Shown here in pieces: positions 7,943 to 15,526 of a DNA stretch of 31,028 bases. Origin of the DNA: Muribaculaceae bacterium (GTDB lineage: Bacteria > Bacteroidota > Bacteroidia > Bacteroidales > Muribaculaceae); the NCBI GenBank assembly GCA_009775375.1, contig VSPO01000031.1:1-31028 (forward strand). The letters run 5' to 3'. Below the pieces are notes generated by a model that worked only from the letters and a program-made list of their open reading frames with translations, was not told where the DNA came from and did not search any database. The position numbers and the translations under genes are program-made. Numbering within the stretch: the stretch's first letter is position 1; the number at the start of each line of letters is the position of its first letter.

Positions 7943-9267
7943 ATCCCTATCCCGTATTTTTTCATCCGCCGGTAGAGCGCCTGTCTCGATATGCCCAGGC
8001 AGGCCGCCGCCATTGAGACATTTCCCTCGAATCTACTCAGGGCTGCCTTTATGGCAGTGACCTCGATTTCCCCCAGACTTGCGTCGGAGGGCAGCTGTGG
8101 CATATTGGCCGTGGATAGCGAGGCCGCATTTGAGAAGTCGCATTCGTCGAGCGTATCGCCATTGCCTAAAAGCAAAGCCCGCTCCACGAGATTGCGTAGC
8201 TCACGAATGTTGCCAGGATAGGGGAGGCGCGCCAGATATGAGAGCGCCCCGCGTGATATGCGCGGAACGCGCATACCGTTTTCCTTACAGAACCCGGCGG
8301 CGAAATGATGCACAAGAGCGGGTATGTCGGCCGGACGGTCGTGAAGCGGAGGGAGAGTGACCGTGATGAGGTTTATCCTATAGAAAAGGTCCTCACGAAA
8401 CGTGCCCTCCGCCACCATTTCCCCGAGGTCGGCATTCGTGGCGCAGACCACACGGATGTCGACTCTTTTGGGACGACTATCTCCCAGCACCTCAAACGTA
8501 TGCTCCTGAAGCACGCGAAGCAGTTTCACTTGGGAATTAAGGTCGAGCTCGCCGATTTCGTCAAGGAAGATCGTGCCCTTGTCGGCCAGGGAGAAGCGGC
8601 CTTCGCGGTCGGCCATGGCTCCGGTGAAAGCCCCTTTTTTATGTCCGAACATTTCGCTTTCGAACAAGGAGCGGGAAATCCCGCCGAGATTCACCTTCAC
8701 GAAAGGATGGTCGCAGCGGCGGCTGTTGATGTGGATTGCCTCCGCCACGAGCTCCTTACCCGTGCCGTTCTCACCCATGATCAACACCGGCGCATTTGTC
8801 GGGGCAATCCTCTCCACCGTGTCGAGCACATTCCTAATGGCCGGACTGTCGCCGATTATGCGGGAACGATCGAATCCCTTGGCATCGCCACGGCCGCAGC
8901 CTGAAAGAGTCATGACTGTCTCCACCCTTTGGGAGAGGAGGCGATTGTCCCAGGGTTTGGTTATGAAGTCGGTGGCCCCCGCTTTTATCCCCTCTACGGC
9001 CAAAGGTATGCTGCCCCATGCCGTCATGAGAATGACGGGCGTCTCGGGCTGAAACACCTTTATCTGCCTGAGAAGCGTCAGCCCTTCGTCGCCCGACGTG
9101 GAATGGGAGAAATTCATGTCAAGGAGCACGAGCTCAGGCTTCACGCCACGCACCACGGCGACAGCCTCTGCCGGAGAGGCCGCCGTTTTCACCTCATATC
9201 CCTCGCTGCGAAGAAGCATTGAGAGCGACACCCTTATCGCGTTATCGTCGTCTACTACCAATATCAT
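7939..9267 (-). CDS. NtrC-family sigma-54-dependent response regulator
   Basis: A 442-residue activator with three complete domains. The receiver (1-120) has acidic residues D6-D8, phospho-acceptor Asp50, Thr82 and Lys104. The AAA+ domain has Walker A GENGTGKE at 165-172, the sigma-54 contact loop GAFTGA at 212-217 and Walker B IFLDEIGE at 233-240. A C-terminal Fis-type helix-turn-helix ends the protein (MAAACLGISRQALYRRMKK). It should bind an enhancer and remodel sigma-54 RNA polymerase when phosphorylated by the kinase downstream. A TAnnTTTG match (TAACTTTG, complement of 9272-9279) lies only 4 bp before the start and would give an almost leaderless message. I regard that as uncertain. The transporter operon is the most natural target, but I found no convincing TGGCAC-N5-TTGC site upstream of its first gene. 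Confidence 0.95.
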   Translation of the reverse strand: MILVVDDDNAIRVSLSMLLRSEGYEVKTAASPAEAVAVVRGVKPELVLLDMNFSHSTSGDEGLTLLRQIKVFQPETPVILMTAWGSIPLAVEGIKAGATDFITKPWDNRLLSQRVETVMTLSGCGRGDAKGFDRSRIIGDSPAIRNVLDTVERIAPTNAPVLIMGENGTGKELVAEAIHINSRRCDHPFVKVNLGGISRSLFESEMFGHKKGAFTGAMADREGRFSLADKGTIFLDEIGELDLNSQVKLLRVLQEHTFEVLGDSRPKRVDIRVVCATNADLGEMVAEGTFREDLFYRINLITVTLPPLHDRPADIPALVHHFAAGFCKENGMRVPRISRGALSYLARLPYPGNIRELRNLVERALLLGNGDTLDECDFSNAASLSTANMPQLPSDASLGEIEVTAIKAALSRFEGNVSMAAACLGISRQALYRRMKKYGIGI

Positions 9268-9317
9268 GACCCAAAGTTAATCAAAAACTTTCAACAATAC
9301 ACAATCGTTGCCATATA

Positions 9318-9371
9318 AGCCATACGAGCTATCGCCGCTTTTCAAGCCATCCACGCTATCGCCGCTATTCA
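9318..9371. repeat. 27-bp tandem duplication at the end of the permease gene
   Basis: Two adjacent 27-bp units, 9318-9344 and 9345-9371, share AGCCAT, then GCTATCGCCGCT, then TTCA, with four mismatches. The second unit covers the last codons and the stop of the permease at 9365. The first lies in the intergenic gap before the response regulator. It looks like replication slippage. Confidence 0.75.
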
Positions 9372-10618
9372 TCGCGAAGAGCAAAGGCGGGATCTGTCTT
9401 CATAGCCCTCCAAGCAGGAATGGATATGCCCAAGGATATCATCAGCGCCATCAGCACGTAGGTTATTCCTGCGCAAAGGAGCAGCCGTCCCCATCGAAGA
9501 TATTCGCCATGATAATATTGGCTCAGCTCCGCGTGGGAAAGGTTTATGTCGACGACGACGGCCAATGGAGTTGCGACGGTCAGCAGGGCGAGACCCTCTC
9601 CGATCAGCAGCATGAAGATGTCGGAGGAGGTGGCCCCGTTGACTTTTCGTATGGCAATGTCGCCCGTGCGGCGTCGTGTGCGGAACCAGAATGTGCCGAG
9701 GAGTCCGAGAAAAATATTCACCAAAAGGAATCCCATTATAAAAATCATATTTCGAGTGGTAGATCTCTGGCTATGCTGGTGGGCGTCACGGATGTCGGCA
9801 AACGACTCTACGTTTGTGATGAATATATTCCCGGCACGCAGCTGCCTGTCGGCATCCGACAGAATCCCGTTGATGAAATCCTTGTCCATGTTCTCCCTTA
9901 CCCTGACGGAAAATTCTGCGCCGACATTGAAATAATCGCGGGGAATCCCCCTGACCACAGTACGGTTTATCTGTCCCTGGGAATAATCATTATATCTCAC
10001 CGGCATAATCGAAGCCCCGACGATGACGGGATTGGCCGTGTCGCCGTCGAGCACGATGCTGCGGCCCACGTAATCTGTCATGGGGCGTGGATTTTCAGTG
10101 CTGAAATGGAGGAGATTGTCGCTGACGAGCACGTGGCCCTCATTAAGAATTTCAGCGAGTCTGGCGGAGGTTTCCCCTTTAGCCCCTTTCCATCTGAACA
10201 CTTTCGGGAAATCCGGCGACACGCGACGGCAAATGACGTAGCCCTGCGACCATATGGAATCGACCAGATACTGAGTGCCTGAATTGTTGCCGTTGTAGGG
10301 AGTGGCGTTCATCGAGAGGGCGGCGGCCTCAACCTCCGGCCTCATCGCTATCCTTCGCCTGAGTTCCTCATAATCATTGTAGACGTCGCGTGGCTTACGG
10401 TCGCGGATGAAATCGGGATGCTGTTTGGAGAGCTGCCCGACAGAGATGCGATAGCAATGGGAGATGTCGAATCCACGAGGCTCATTATAGACTGAGGTGG
10501 TCACGTAAAGATAGTCAACGACATACCAAAGCACAACGCTTATCACTGTCAGCTCCACTACAAGCCATACGTTGGAACGCCATTCGTTTCTTATCTGTTT
10601 TATTAGTTTCTGATTCAT
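9365..10618 (-). CDS. FtsX/MacB-type ABC transporter permease (second)
   Basis: A 417-residue permease of the MacB/LolC/FtsX type. One transmembrane helix near the N-terminus (about 18-40) is followed by a large periplasmic domain (about 45-285) and three helices near the C-terminus (about 290-310, 335-360 and 380-405). The FtsX signature region is visible as RRRTGDIAIRKVNGATSSDI. Such proteins transduce ATP hydrolysis to periplasmic substrates (lipoproteins, peptides, antibiotics) instead of forming a classic channel. It is encoded 43 bp after the first permease and should pair with it as a heterodimer, with the ATPase at 12005. No membrane-fusion protein or TolC gene is in the window. Confidence 0.88.
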   Translation of the reverse strand: MNQKLIKQIRNEWRSNVWLVVELTVISVVLWYVVDYLYVTTSVYNEPRGFDISHCYRISVGQLSKQHPDFIRDRKPRDVYNDYEELRRRIAMRPEVEAAALSMNATPYNGNNSGTQYLVDSIWSQGYVICRRVSPDFPKVFRWKGAKGETSARLAEILNEGHVLVSDNLLHFSTENPRPMTDYVGRSIVLDGDTANPVIVGASIMPVRYNDYSQGQINRTVVRGIPRDYFNVGAEFSVRVRENMDKDFINGILSDADRQLRAGNIFITNVESFADIRDAHQHSQRSTTRNMIFIMGFLLVNIFLGLLGTFWFRTRRRTGDIAIRKVNGATSSDIFMLLIGEGLALLTVATPLAVVVDINLSHAELSQYYHGEYLRWGRLLLCAGITYVLMALMISLGISIPAWRAMKTDPAFALRDE

Positions 10619-10619
10619 T

Positions 10620-10653
10620 TTGTAGAAGCTTATTATAATTGTAGAAGCTTATT
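10620..10653. repeat. 15-bp direct repeat in the permease-permease gap
   Basis: TTGTAGAAGCTTATT occurs at 10620-10634 and again at 10639-10653, a 19-bp period. On the coding strand the copies read AATAAGCTTCTACAA directly upstream of the ATG of the second permease. They occupy its ribosome-binding region and so may affect its translation. Confidence 0.7.
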
Positions 10654-10661
10654 TGAAGGAG

Positions 10662-11966
10662 TTATTGCTGATGGCCTTTCAGGGCATTGACCACGTTCGT
10701 GCGCGAAGCCCGGAAGGAGGGGATGCCGGTGCTGAGAAGATTGAGCACGAAGCAGAAAAGCAGAGCCCAAAGGAATGTAGAGACGTTGAGCAACACGGAT
10801 ATGTCGATTGTAGGACTCGCTGAATACATGGGGCTTGAAAAGATAAACGAGCTGCACATATAGGCGAACACCACGCTCAGCAGCCATCCGATCACGCCCG
10901 CCGCCACCGTCACTACAAGATTCTCCCAAAGCAATTGCAGGAACAGTTGCCGACGGCTGCATCCGAATGCCCTGCGCACACCGATTTCCTCCACTCTTTG
11001 ACGCAGACGGCTCTCGGTCATGCCATTCATGTTCATTGCCGGCACGATGAGCAGGATTAGATAGACAATCCAGCGCTGCCGACGGTCGGCGTCCTCGTCG
11101 GGCTCGATATTCGCCGACTTAAGGATTGAGTCTTTTGCCTGGGTATAGGGGCGATTGCGAGTGATGAATTTCCAGCCTTCAGAGCGCATTGACTTGTTCA
11201 TCTCTTCCACGCGTTTCTCATATTCGGAACGTATCTTGTCGAAATCAGAGGCATCCTTGGCGAGAATCGTGACGGCACAGCGTCCCATCCAGCCATTCAT
11301 CCAGGTGTCGATGAAGTCGGAGGTAGTGGTCATCGGCAGCCACATAGCCGCATAGGCATGGTCGGCAAGCGTGGAAACATCTTTCACTACCCCTGAAACG
11401 CGATACGGAAGATGGTTGACCTCAAACGATTGCCCCGCGACATCGGCAGAGCCGAATATGCGACGCGCAGCCGATTCGCTCAGCACGGCGAGGGGTGAGG
11501 CGGCCTCAAAATCGGCCTGGGTGAAAGGTTTGCCTGAGATGAAGGTGAAGTCGAATACTTTCCAGAAATTGCCGTCGGTGGCACGTGTCTCGATACCTGT
11601 GGAGGGGCGGCCGGGCAGCGACGCTACATAGCTCGACACGGATGTGCTGTAGATAGTGACGGCCTCGGGGGTCTTGAGTTTGCCAAACTGCTCCATGGCT
11701 GTCTGATAGCTGATTGAGCCGTTGCTTTCGTAGAGATTGTCGGAAACCGGAAGGTCGTCGAGGTTGGTTGTGATGCTTCCCGCGTTGGCATGCAGGAAAC
11801 GGTCGCGGCGACTCTCGGGGGAAAAGGAGGCAGTCTTGACGTCTTGAATCATCACCACCACCATTATCAGGAAAATCGACAGGGCAGTTCCTGAGATGGC
11901 AATAGAGGCGAGCATTCGCTGGGAGTGGAGTTGCGAGAATGTCTGCCGGGTTATTTCTAAAATCAT
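10662..11966 (-). CDS. FtsX/MacB-type ABC transporter permease (first)
   Basis: A 434-residue permease with the FtsX/MacB layout. It has an N-terminal transmembrane helix (about 20-43), a MacB-like periplasmic domain (about 45-285) and three C-terminal helices. The conserved FtsX loop appears as RVEEIGVRRAFGCSRRQLF. The C-terminus ends GIPSFRASRTNVVNALKGH, typical of the family. It lies 38 bp after the ATPase gene and is the likely partner of the permease at 9365-10618. The substrate is not known. The association with a two-component system makes export or sensing of an envelope stressor or antimicrobial peptide plausible, by analogy with other FtsX-type transporters. Confidence 0.9.
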   Translation of the reverse strand: MILEITRQTFSQLHSQRMLASIAISGTALSIFLIMVVVMIQDVKTASFSPESRRDRFLHANAGSITTNLDDLPVSDNLYESNGSISYQTAMEQFGKLKTPEAVTIYSTSVSSYVASLPGRPSTGIETRATDGNFWKVFDFTFISGKPFTQADFEAASPLAVLSESAARRIFGSADVAGQSFEVNHLPYRVSGVVKDVSTLADHAYAAMWLPMTTTSDFIDTWMNGWMGRCAVTILAKDASDFDKIRSEYEKRVEEMNKSMRSEGWKFITRNRPYTQAKDSILKSANIEPDEDADRRQRWIVYLILLIVPAMNMNGMTESRLRQRVEEIGVRRAFGCSRRQLFLQLLWENLVVTVAAGVIGWLLSVVFAYMCSSFIFSSPMYSASPTIDISVLLNVSTFLWALLFCFVLNLLSTGIPSFRASRTNVVNALKGHQQ

Positions 11967-12004
11967 ACGTAAGATATTTTTTATAGGGGGGGTGAGAGAT
12001 TTTA

Positions 12005-12676
12005 TCAGATGACCTGTCGGCCGTCGAAAAAGCGTATCACGCGGTCGGTCATGCTTGCCTGTTCCTCATTGTGGGTCACCATTACGATTGTATGGCCTTC
12101 CTCTTTGTTGAGGCGATGGAGGAGCGTCATTACTTCGGCTCCCATCTTGGAATCGAGGTTGCCGGTGGGTTCGTCGGCCAGGATAATTTCCGGATTGCCT
12201 GCAATTGCCCTGGCAATTGCGACGCGCTGGCACTGTCCTCCGGATAGCTGGGAGGGCATATGATGGAGGCGATGGTGGAGACCGACCTTTTCGAGCACTT
12301 CCTTTGCCATGCGTCGCCGTTCGGCAGCCTTCATTTTGCGATATAGCAGAGGCAGCTCCACATTGTCGAGAACGTCGAGAGAGGAGATGAGGTGGAAGCT
12401 TTGGAAGACGAATCCCAGTTTTTCGTTGCGGAATCTTGAGAGCGAGTGGTCGGTGAATGTGGAGGCTTCGGTGCCATCTATTTTAACAGTGCCGGAGGTG
12501 GGTTCGTCGAGCAGTCCGATTATGTTGAGGAGTGTTGATTTTCCGCATCCGGATGGACCCATGATGCTGACAAACTCACCTTTTTCGATTGATATGTTGA
12601 CGTTTTCGAGGGCCATGGTCTCGATTTTGTCGGTGCGGTATATCTTATTGACGCCGCTTAGTTGGATGATTGCCAT
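12005..12676 (-). CDS. ABC transporter ATP-binding protein (LolD/MacB type)
   Basis: A 223-residue ATPase from the ATG at 12674-12676. I chose this start because MAIIQLSGVNKIY is the normal family N-terminus and the length equals the usual LolD size. An upstream in-frame ATG at 12775 would add 33 residues unlike the family. Motifs: Walker A GPSGCGKST (40-48), Q-loop FQSFHL, signature LSGGQ (144-148), Walker B IILADEPTGNLD (164-175) and the H-loop in MVTHNEE. It is the first gene of the five-gene unit and powers the two FtsX-type permeases that follow. I do not see a TAnnTTTG box directly upstream; the 32-bp palindrome at 12811-12842 is the nearest candidate control element. Confidence 0.93.
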   Translation of the reverse strand: MAIIQLSGVNKIYRTDKIETMALENVNISIEKGEFVSIMGPSGCGKSTLLNIIGLLDEPTSGTVKIDGTEASTFTDHSLSRFRNEKLGFVFQSFHLISSLDVLDNVELPLLYRKMKAAERRRMAKEVLEKVGLHHRLHHMPSQLSGGQCQRVAIARAIAGNPEIILADEPTGNLDSKMGAEVMTLLHRLNKEEGHTIVMVTHNEEQASMTDRVIRFFDGRQVI

Positions 12677-12810
12677 ATTGCAGTTTGTTTTTTTAAGATT
12701 AGTTTCCTGCATTTGCCATCGGCGGAAAGACAATGGCGAAGCAGTCGCAGCAGATACTGACATAAGTCGCGCCAAATATGCAACTCATTGATATGTAGGG
12801 ATAACTAGCG

Positions 12811-12842
12811 ACAGCGGATGTCCGTTAACGGACATCCGCTGT
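12811..12842. repeat. 32-bp perfect palindrome upstream of the ABC operon
   Basis: The 14-base arm ACAGCGGATGTCCG (12811-12824) is followed by TTAA and then its exact complement to 12842. It lies 135 bp upstream of the ATPase start. Neither side has a T-run, so it is not a canonical terminator. It could be an operator, a cruciform site or a REP-type element. Confidence 0.85.
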
Positions 12843-12868
12843 ACGCTTATAAGCTATTTCGGGTTTTA

Positions 12869-12942
12869 TCTCACGCGGAGGCGCAGAGTTTCGCGGAGGT
12901 TATTGTCTCACGCAGAGGCGCAGAGGTACGCAGAGGTTTTTG
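12869..12942. repeat. Two tandem 37-bp copies of a widespread interspersed repeat
   Basis: Units 12869-12905 and 12906-12942 both begin TCTCACGC and share GAGGCGCAGAG, then CGC and GAGGTT, then TTG, with about five or six mismatches. Runs of CACGCAGAGGCGCAGAG type are known to me as intergenic repeats in many unrelated bacterial genomes, where they give rise to spurious peptides like LRLCVR. No function is established as far as I know. Confidence 0.8.
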
Positions 12943-13048
12943 CTGGTTGGGAGTGCAAAGATAGCTATGTGATGGCAGTGTTGAATTTTATTTTTTGGGA
13001 TTTTTGGGGAGTGGGCGGAAAAATACATGGCTAAAGAAAGAATAAAGC

Positions 13049-13086
13049 AAATCCGGATGAATCGGGTTGGCGATTCATCCGGATTT
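13049..13086 (-). terminator. Hairpin downstream of kduI, probable terminator
   Basis: Perfect 16-bp arms AAATCCGGATGAATCG (13049-13064) and its complement (13071-13086) flank a six-base loop. It lies 43 bp beyond the kduI stop. On the minus strand the stem ends in TTT followed by GCTTTATTC, a modest T tail, so termination may be partial. Confidence 0.65.
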
Positions 13087-13128
13087 TCGGTATCGGGAGA
13101 TTTCACTCGCGACTGAGGTCGCGGATCA

Positions 13129-14049
13129 TTACTGCATCTCGGTGTAGGGGACTTTGTCCATGTCGGTGTAGTCGAGGTTTTCGCCTCCCATGCCCCAGAT
13201 GAACATGTAGTTGCTCGTTCCGGCGGCGCAGTGGATGCTCCATTCGGGAGAGATCACGGCCTGCTCGTTGTTCATCCAGATCAGGCGGTTCTCCTTGGGC
13301 TCGCCCATGATGTGGCAGATGCGGTTGCCTTCGGGCACATTGAAGTAGAAATAAGCCTCTACGCGGCGATCGTGGGTGTGAGCCGGCATAGTGTTCCATA
13401 CGGAGCCTGTCTTGAGCTCTGTGAGGCCCATCTGGAGCTCACAGGGACCCTCTTCAAGCACGTTGTTGACGATGAGCTGGTTGATGACGCGGTCGTTGCT
13501 CTCGGCAAGCGATCCGGCGGCGAAGCTGTTGGCCTTGATAGTGCCCTTTCGTCCGTCGATGGAGATCAGCTGGGTCTTGTAGTGCTTGTGGGCGCGGGTG
13601 GAATTGATGTAGAACTTGGCAGGGTTCCGGGCGTCCTTGCTGCGGAAGGTCACCTTCTTGTTGCCTTGGCCTACATAAAGAGCGTCCTTGAAATGAAGCT
13701 CATAGTCCTTGCCGTCGACATTGACGATGCCGTCGCCACCAACGTTGATGACTCCAAGCTCGCGGCGGGCAAGGAAATACTCAGCCTTCAGGGGGTCGAT
13801 CGTCTCAAGCTCCAAAGTCTTCGAGACGGGCATGACGCCGCCATATACGAGACGGTCGTACATCGTGTAGGTCATATTGATTTTGTCGGCCTCCATCACC
13901 TTGTTCATAAGGAAATGGGAGCGCAGTTGCTCGTTGTCATAGTGTTTCACGTCGTCGGGATGGCAGGCGTGGAGCACCTGATAGCTCGTCTGCGCCTGCA
14001 TCGCTAAGCAGGCACCGAGCATAAGGATAGATGCAAAGATCTTTTTCAT
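13129..14049 (-). CDS. kduI: KduI, 5-dehydro-4-deoxy-D-glucuronate isomerase, with export signal
   Basis: A 306-residue protein of the KduI family, which converts 5-keto-4-deoxyuronate to 2,5-diketo-3-deoxygluconate in pectin and glycosaminoglycan breakdown. The cupin metal ligands are all present: His224, His226, Glu231 and His273. They match E. coli His196, His198, Glu203 and His245 with a constant offset of 28. That offset is an N-terminal extension, MKKIFASILMLGACLAMQAQ, which looks like a signal peptide; LGAC could even be a lipobox. KduI is normally cytoplasmic, so this is unusual. I chose the ATG at 14047-14049 because longer starts run into the preceding gene and lack sense. It begins 5 bp after the permease stop, so the two are co-transcribed. 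Confidence 0.92.
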   Translation of the reverse strand: MKKIFASILMLGACLAMQAQTSYQVLHACHPDDVKHYDNEQLRSHFLMNKVMEADKINMTYTMYDRLVYGGVMPVSKTLELETIDPLKAEYFLARRELGVINVGGDGIVNVDGKDYELHFKDALYVGQGNKKVTFRSKDARNPAKFYINSTRAHKHYKTQLISIDGRKGTIKANSFAAGSLAESNDRVINQLIVNNVLEEGPCELQMGLTELKTGSVWNTMPAHTHDRRVEAYFYFNVPEGNRICHIMGEPKENRLIWMNNEQAVISPEWSIHCAAGTSNYMFIWGMGGENLDYTDMDKVPYTEMQ

Positions 14050-14054
14050 TGTTG

Positions 14055-15476
14055 TTATTCTGTTTTTTGAAGTTCGTCGGAATTTTTGGCGATCATGGCC
14101 TTTTGGTTGCGAATGATGAGAATGCGGTTCCAGATGGTCATGACAAGGGTGATGGCAATCAGGATACCTGCGCCAACCCATTTCAGATTGCATGAGCACT
14201 GATAGATGACCCAAGCGAGCGGACTTGAGGCGAAATCGAGCGCACCGCCTTCGAAGCCGGCGGGAATTGCCACGGCGGCATCGCCTGTGGCCTCAAAGAC
14301 ATCGTGGGCAGCCAGAGTGAACGCCGGCGCGATGTTCGTCACCAAATAAAGGCCGATGGTCAGCACAACGAGCCCCACGATAAAGGTCTTGACTACATTT
14401 CCCTTCGTATAAGGAAGAACGAGGGGGAACAGATAGAACATACCGGCGAGAGAGGCCAGGGGAAGGAACTGGTTGCCGGGAAGCACCACGGCAAGCAGAA
14501 GCGTCACCGGGATAAGGAGAATCGAAGCCACGAGAGTGGCGGGATGGCCGATTACAAGAGCCGGGCTCATGCCGATGCTCAGGCCGTCGGCCCCCTTAAA
14601 CTTGCGGGCAATCAGGCTGCGGGTAGCGTCGGAGATCGGTTTCAGACCTTCGATGAAGAGCACCGTGACGCGCGGAATCAATTCCATGACGGCTCCCATC
14701 TTGATGCCAAGGCCGAGGATATAGGGAATCTTGTCGACAATCTCGCCCCAGGACTTACACGTCAGGCAGCCAATGCCGACCCCGACTATGACTCCAAGGA
14801 ACAGGGGCTCGCCGAGCACACCGAATTTCTTTTTCAACCCCTCAGCATCGATTTCAAGTTTGTTCATGCCCGGGATTCTGTCAAGCACCCAGTTCACGCC
14901 AATAGCGAACGGCACGAATCCGGCGCAGAAAGGCTGCGGGATTGATATGCCGTCCATGCCCTTGTAGAAAGTCTGGAACTTTCGGGCAGTCATGTCGGCG
15001 ATGACAAGGGTCACGATGTAGCAGATGATGGCTGCGAAGAATCCCCAGGCCAGAGAGTCGCTGGCGAAGAAGACCACGGCTCCGATGAAAGCGAAATGCC
15101 AATAGTTCCAAAGGTCGATATTGACGGTGCGGGTTGTCTTGGTCAGGAGCATCAGGAGATTGACGCCGAGGCAGACGGGAATAATGAAGGCTCCGACGGC
15201 AGTGTTGTAGGCCACGGAGGCAGCGGCAGGCCAGCCCATGTCGAATACCTTCAGCTGAAGGTCGTAGATTTCCACGACAGTGTTAAGGGCCGGGCCGAGG
15301 GCGGAGGTCAGCAGGGCGGTGACAATCGAAAGTCCGATGAAGCCGACGCCCACTTTAAGGCCGGATTTCAGAGCGTCGCCAAACTTAATGCCGATGCAAA
15401 GGCCAAGTATGGTGAATATGACCGGCATCATGACGGCGGCTCCAAGACCTATTATGTATTTAAAAACTTCTTCCAC
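14055..15476 (-). CDS. GatC-like sugar PTS IIC permease without IIA/IIB partners
   Basis: A 473-residue polytopic membrane protein with about ten to twelve hydrophobic segments. It resembles the galactitol-type PTS IIC component (GatC, about 450 residues); landmarks are the N-terminal GLGAAVMMPVIFTILGL region, SALGPALN, and the GVLGEPLFLGVIVG and ASILLIPVTLLLAVVLPGN segments. A PTS permease normally needs IIA and IIB domains; none is encoded in the window and this protein has no cysteine-bearing IIB domain. Bacteroidetes generally lack a full PTS, so it probably acts as a secondary transporter. Its place between kduD and kduI suggests a deoxy-uronate substrate. The start is GTG (complement of 15474-15476). 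The C-terminus is charged and ends DELQKTE. Confidence 0.85.
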   Translation of the reverse strand: MEEVFKYIIGLGAAVMMPVIFTILGLCIGIKFGDALKSGLKVGVGFIGLSIVTALLTSALGPALNTVVEIYDLQLKVFDMGWPAAASVAYNTAVGAFIIPVCLGVNLLMLLTKTTRTVNIDLWNYWHFAFIGAVVFFASDSLAWGFFAAIICYIVTLVIADMTARKFQTFYKGMDGISIPQPFCAGFVPFAIGVNWVLDRIPGMNKLEIDAEGLKKKFGVLGEPLFLGVIVGVGIGCLTCKSWGEIVDKIPYILGLGIKMGAVMELIPRVTVLFIEGLKPISDATRSLIARKFKGADGLSIGMSPALVIGHPATLVASILLIPVTLLLAVVLPGNQFLPLASLAGMFYLFPLVLPYTKGNVVKTFIVGLVVLTIGLYLVTNIAPAFTLAAHDVFEATGDAAVAIPAGFEGGALDFASSPLAWVIYQCSCNLKWVGAGILIAITLVMTIWNRILIIRNQKAMIAKNSDELQKTE

Positions 15477-15526
15477 TTTAAATTAGTTTGATAAATGTTG
15501 GTTAGCTTTTGTAGCCAGGAATTTTT

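Larger units (their letters stand above)
12677..13048. other. Gene-free intergenic region with repeats
   Basis: No believable gene lies here. A possible reading frame at 12900-13106 on the minus strand ends in LCVPLRLCVRQ. That ending is the translation of the repeat described separately and is not a protein. The region holds a 32-bp palindrome, two 37-bp repeat units and an AT-rich stretch (about 12950-13050). Confidence 0.7.

Noticed and set aside
8305..8904. Open frames antisense to the NtrC gene, and similar ones opposite the permeases, KduI and mfd
   Set aside because: Shadows of well-supported genes; no domain, no ribosome-binding context.
12677..12810. Sigma-54 promoter (TGGCAC-N5-TTGC) upstream of the ABC ATPase
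   Set aside because: I looked for it because of the sigma-54 activator in the operon. TTGCA occurs near 12780 on the minus strand but lacks a correctly spaced GG element.
12900..13106. 68-residue frame on the minus strand
   Set aside because: Its C-terminal half is the translation of the 37-bp interspersed repeat (LCVPLRLCVRQ); typical spurious gene.
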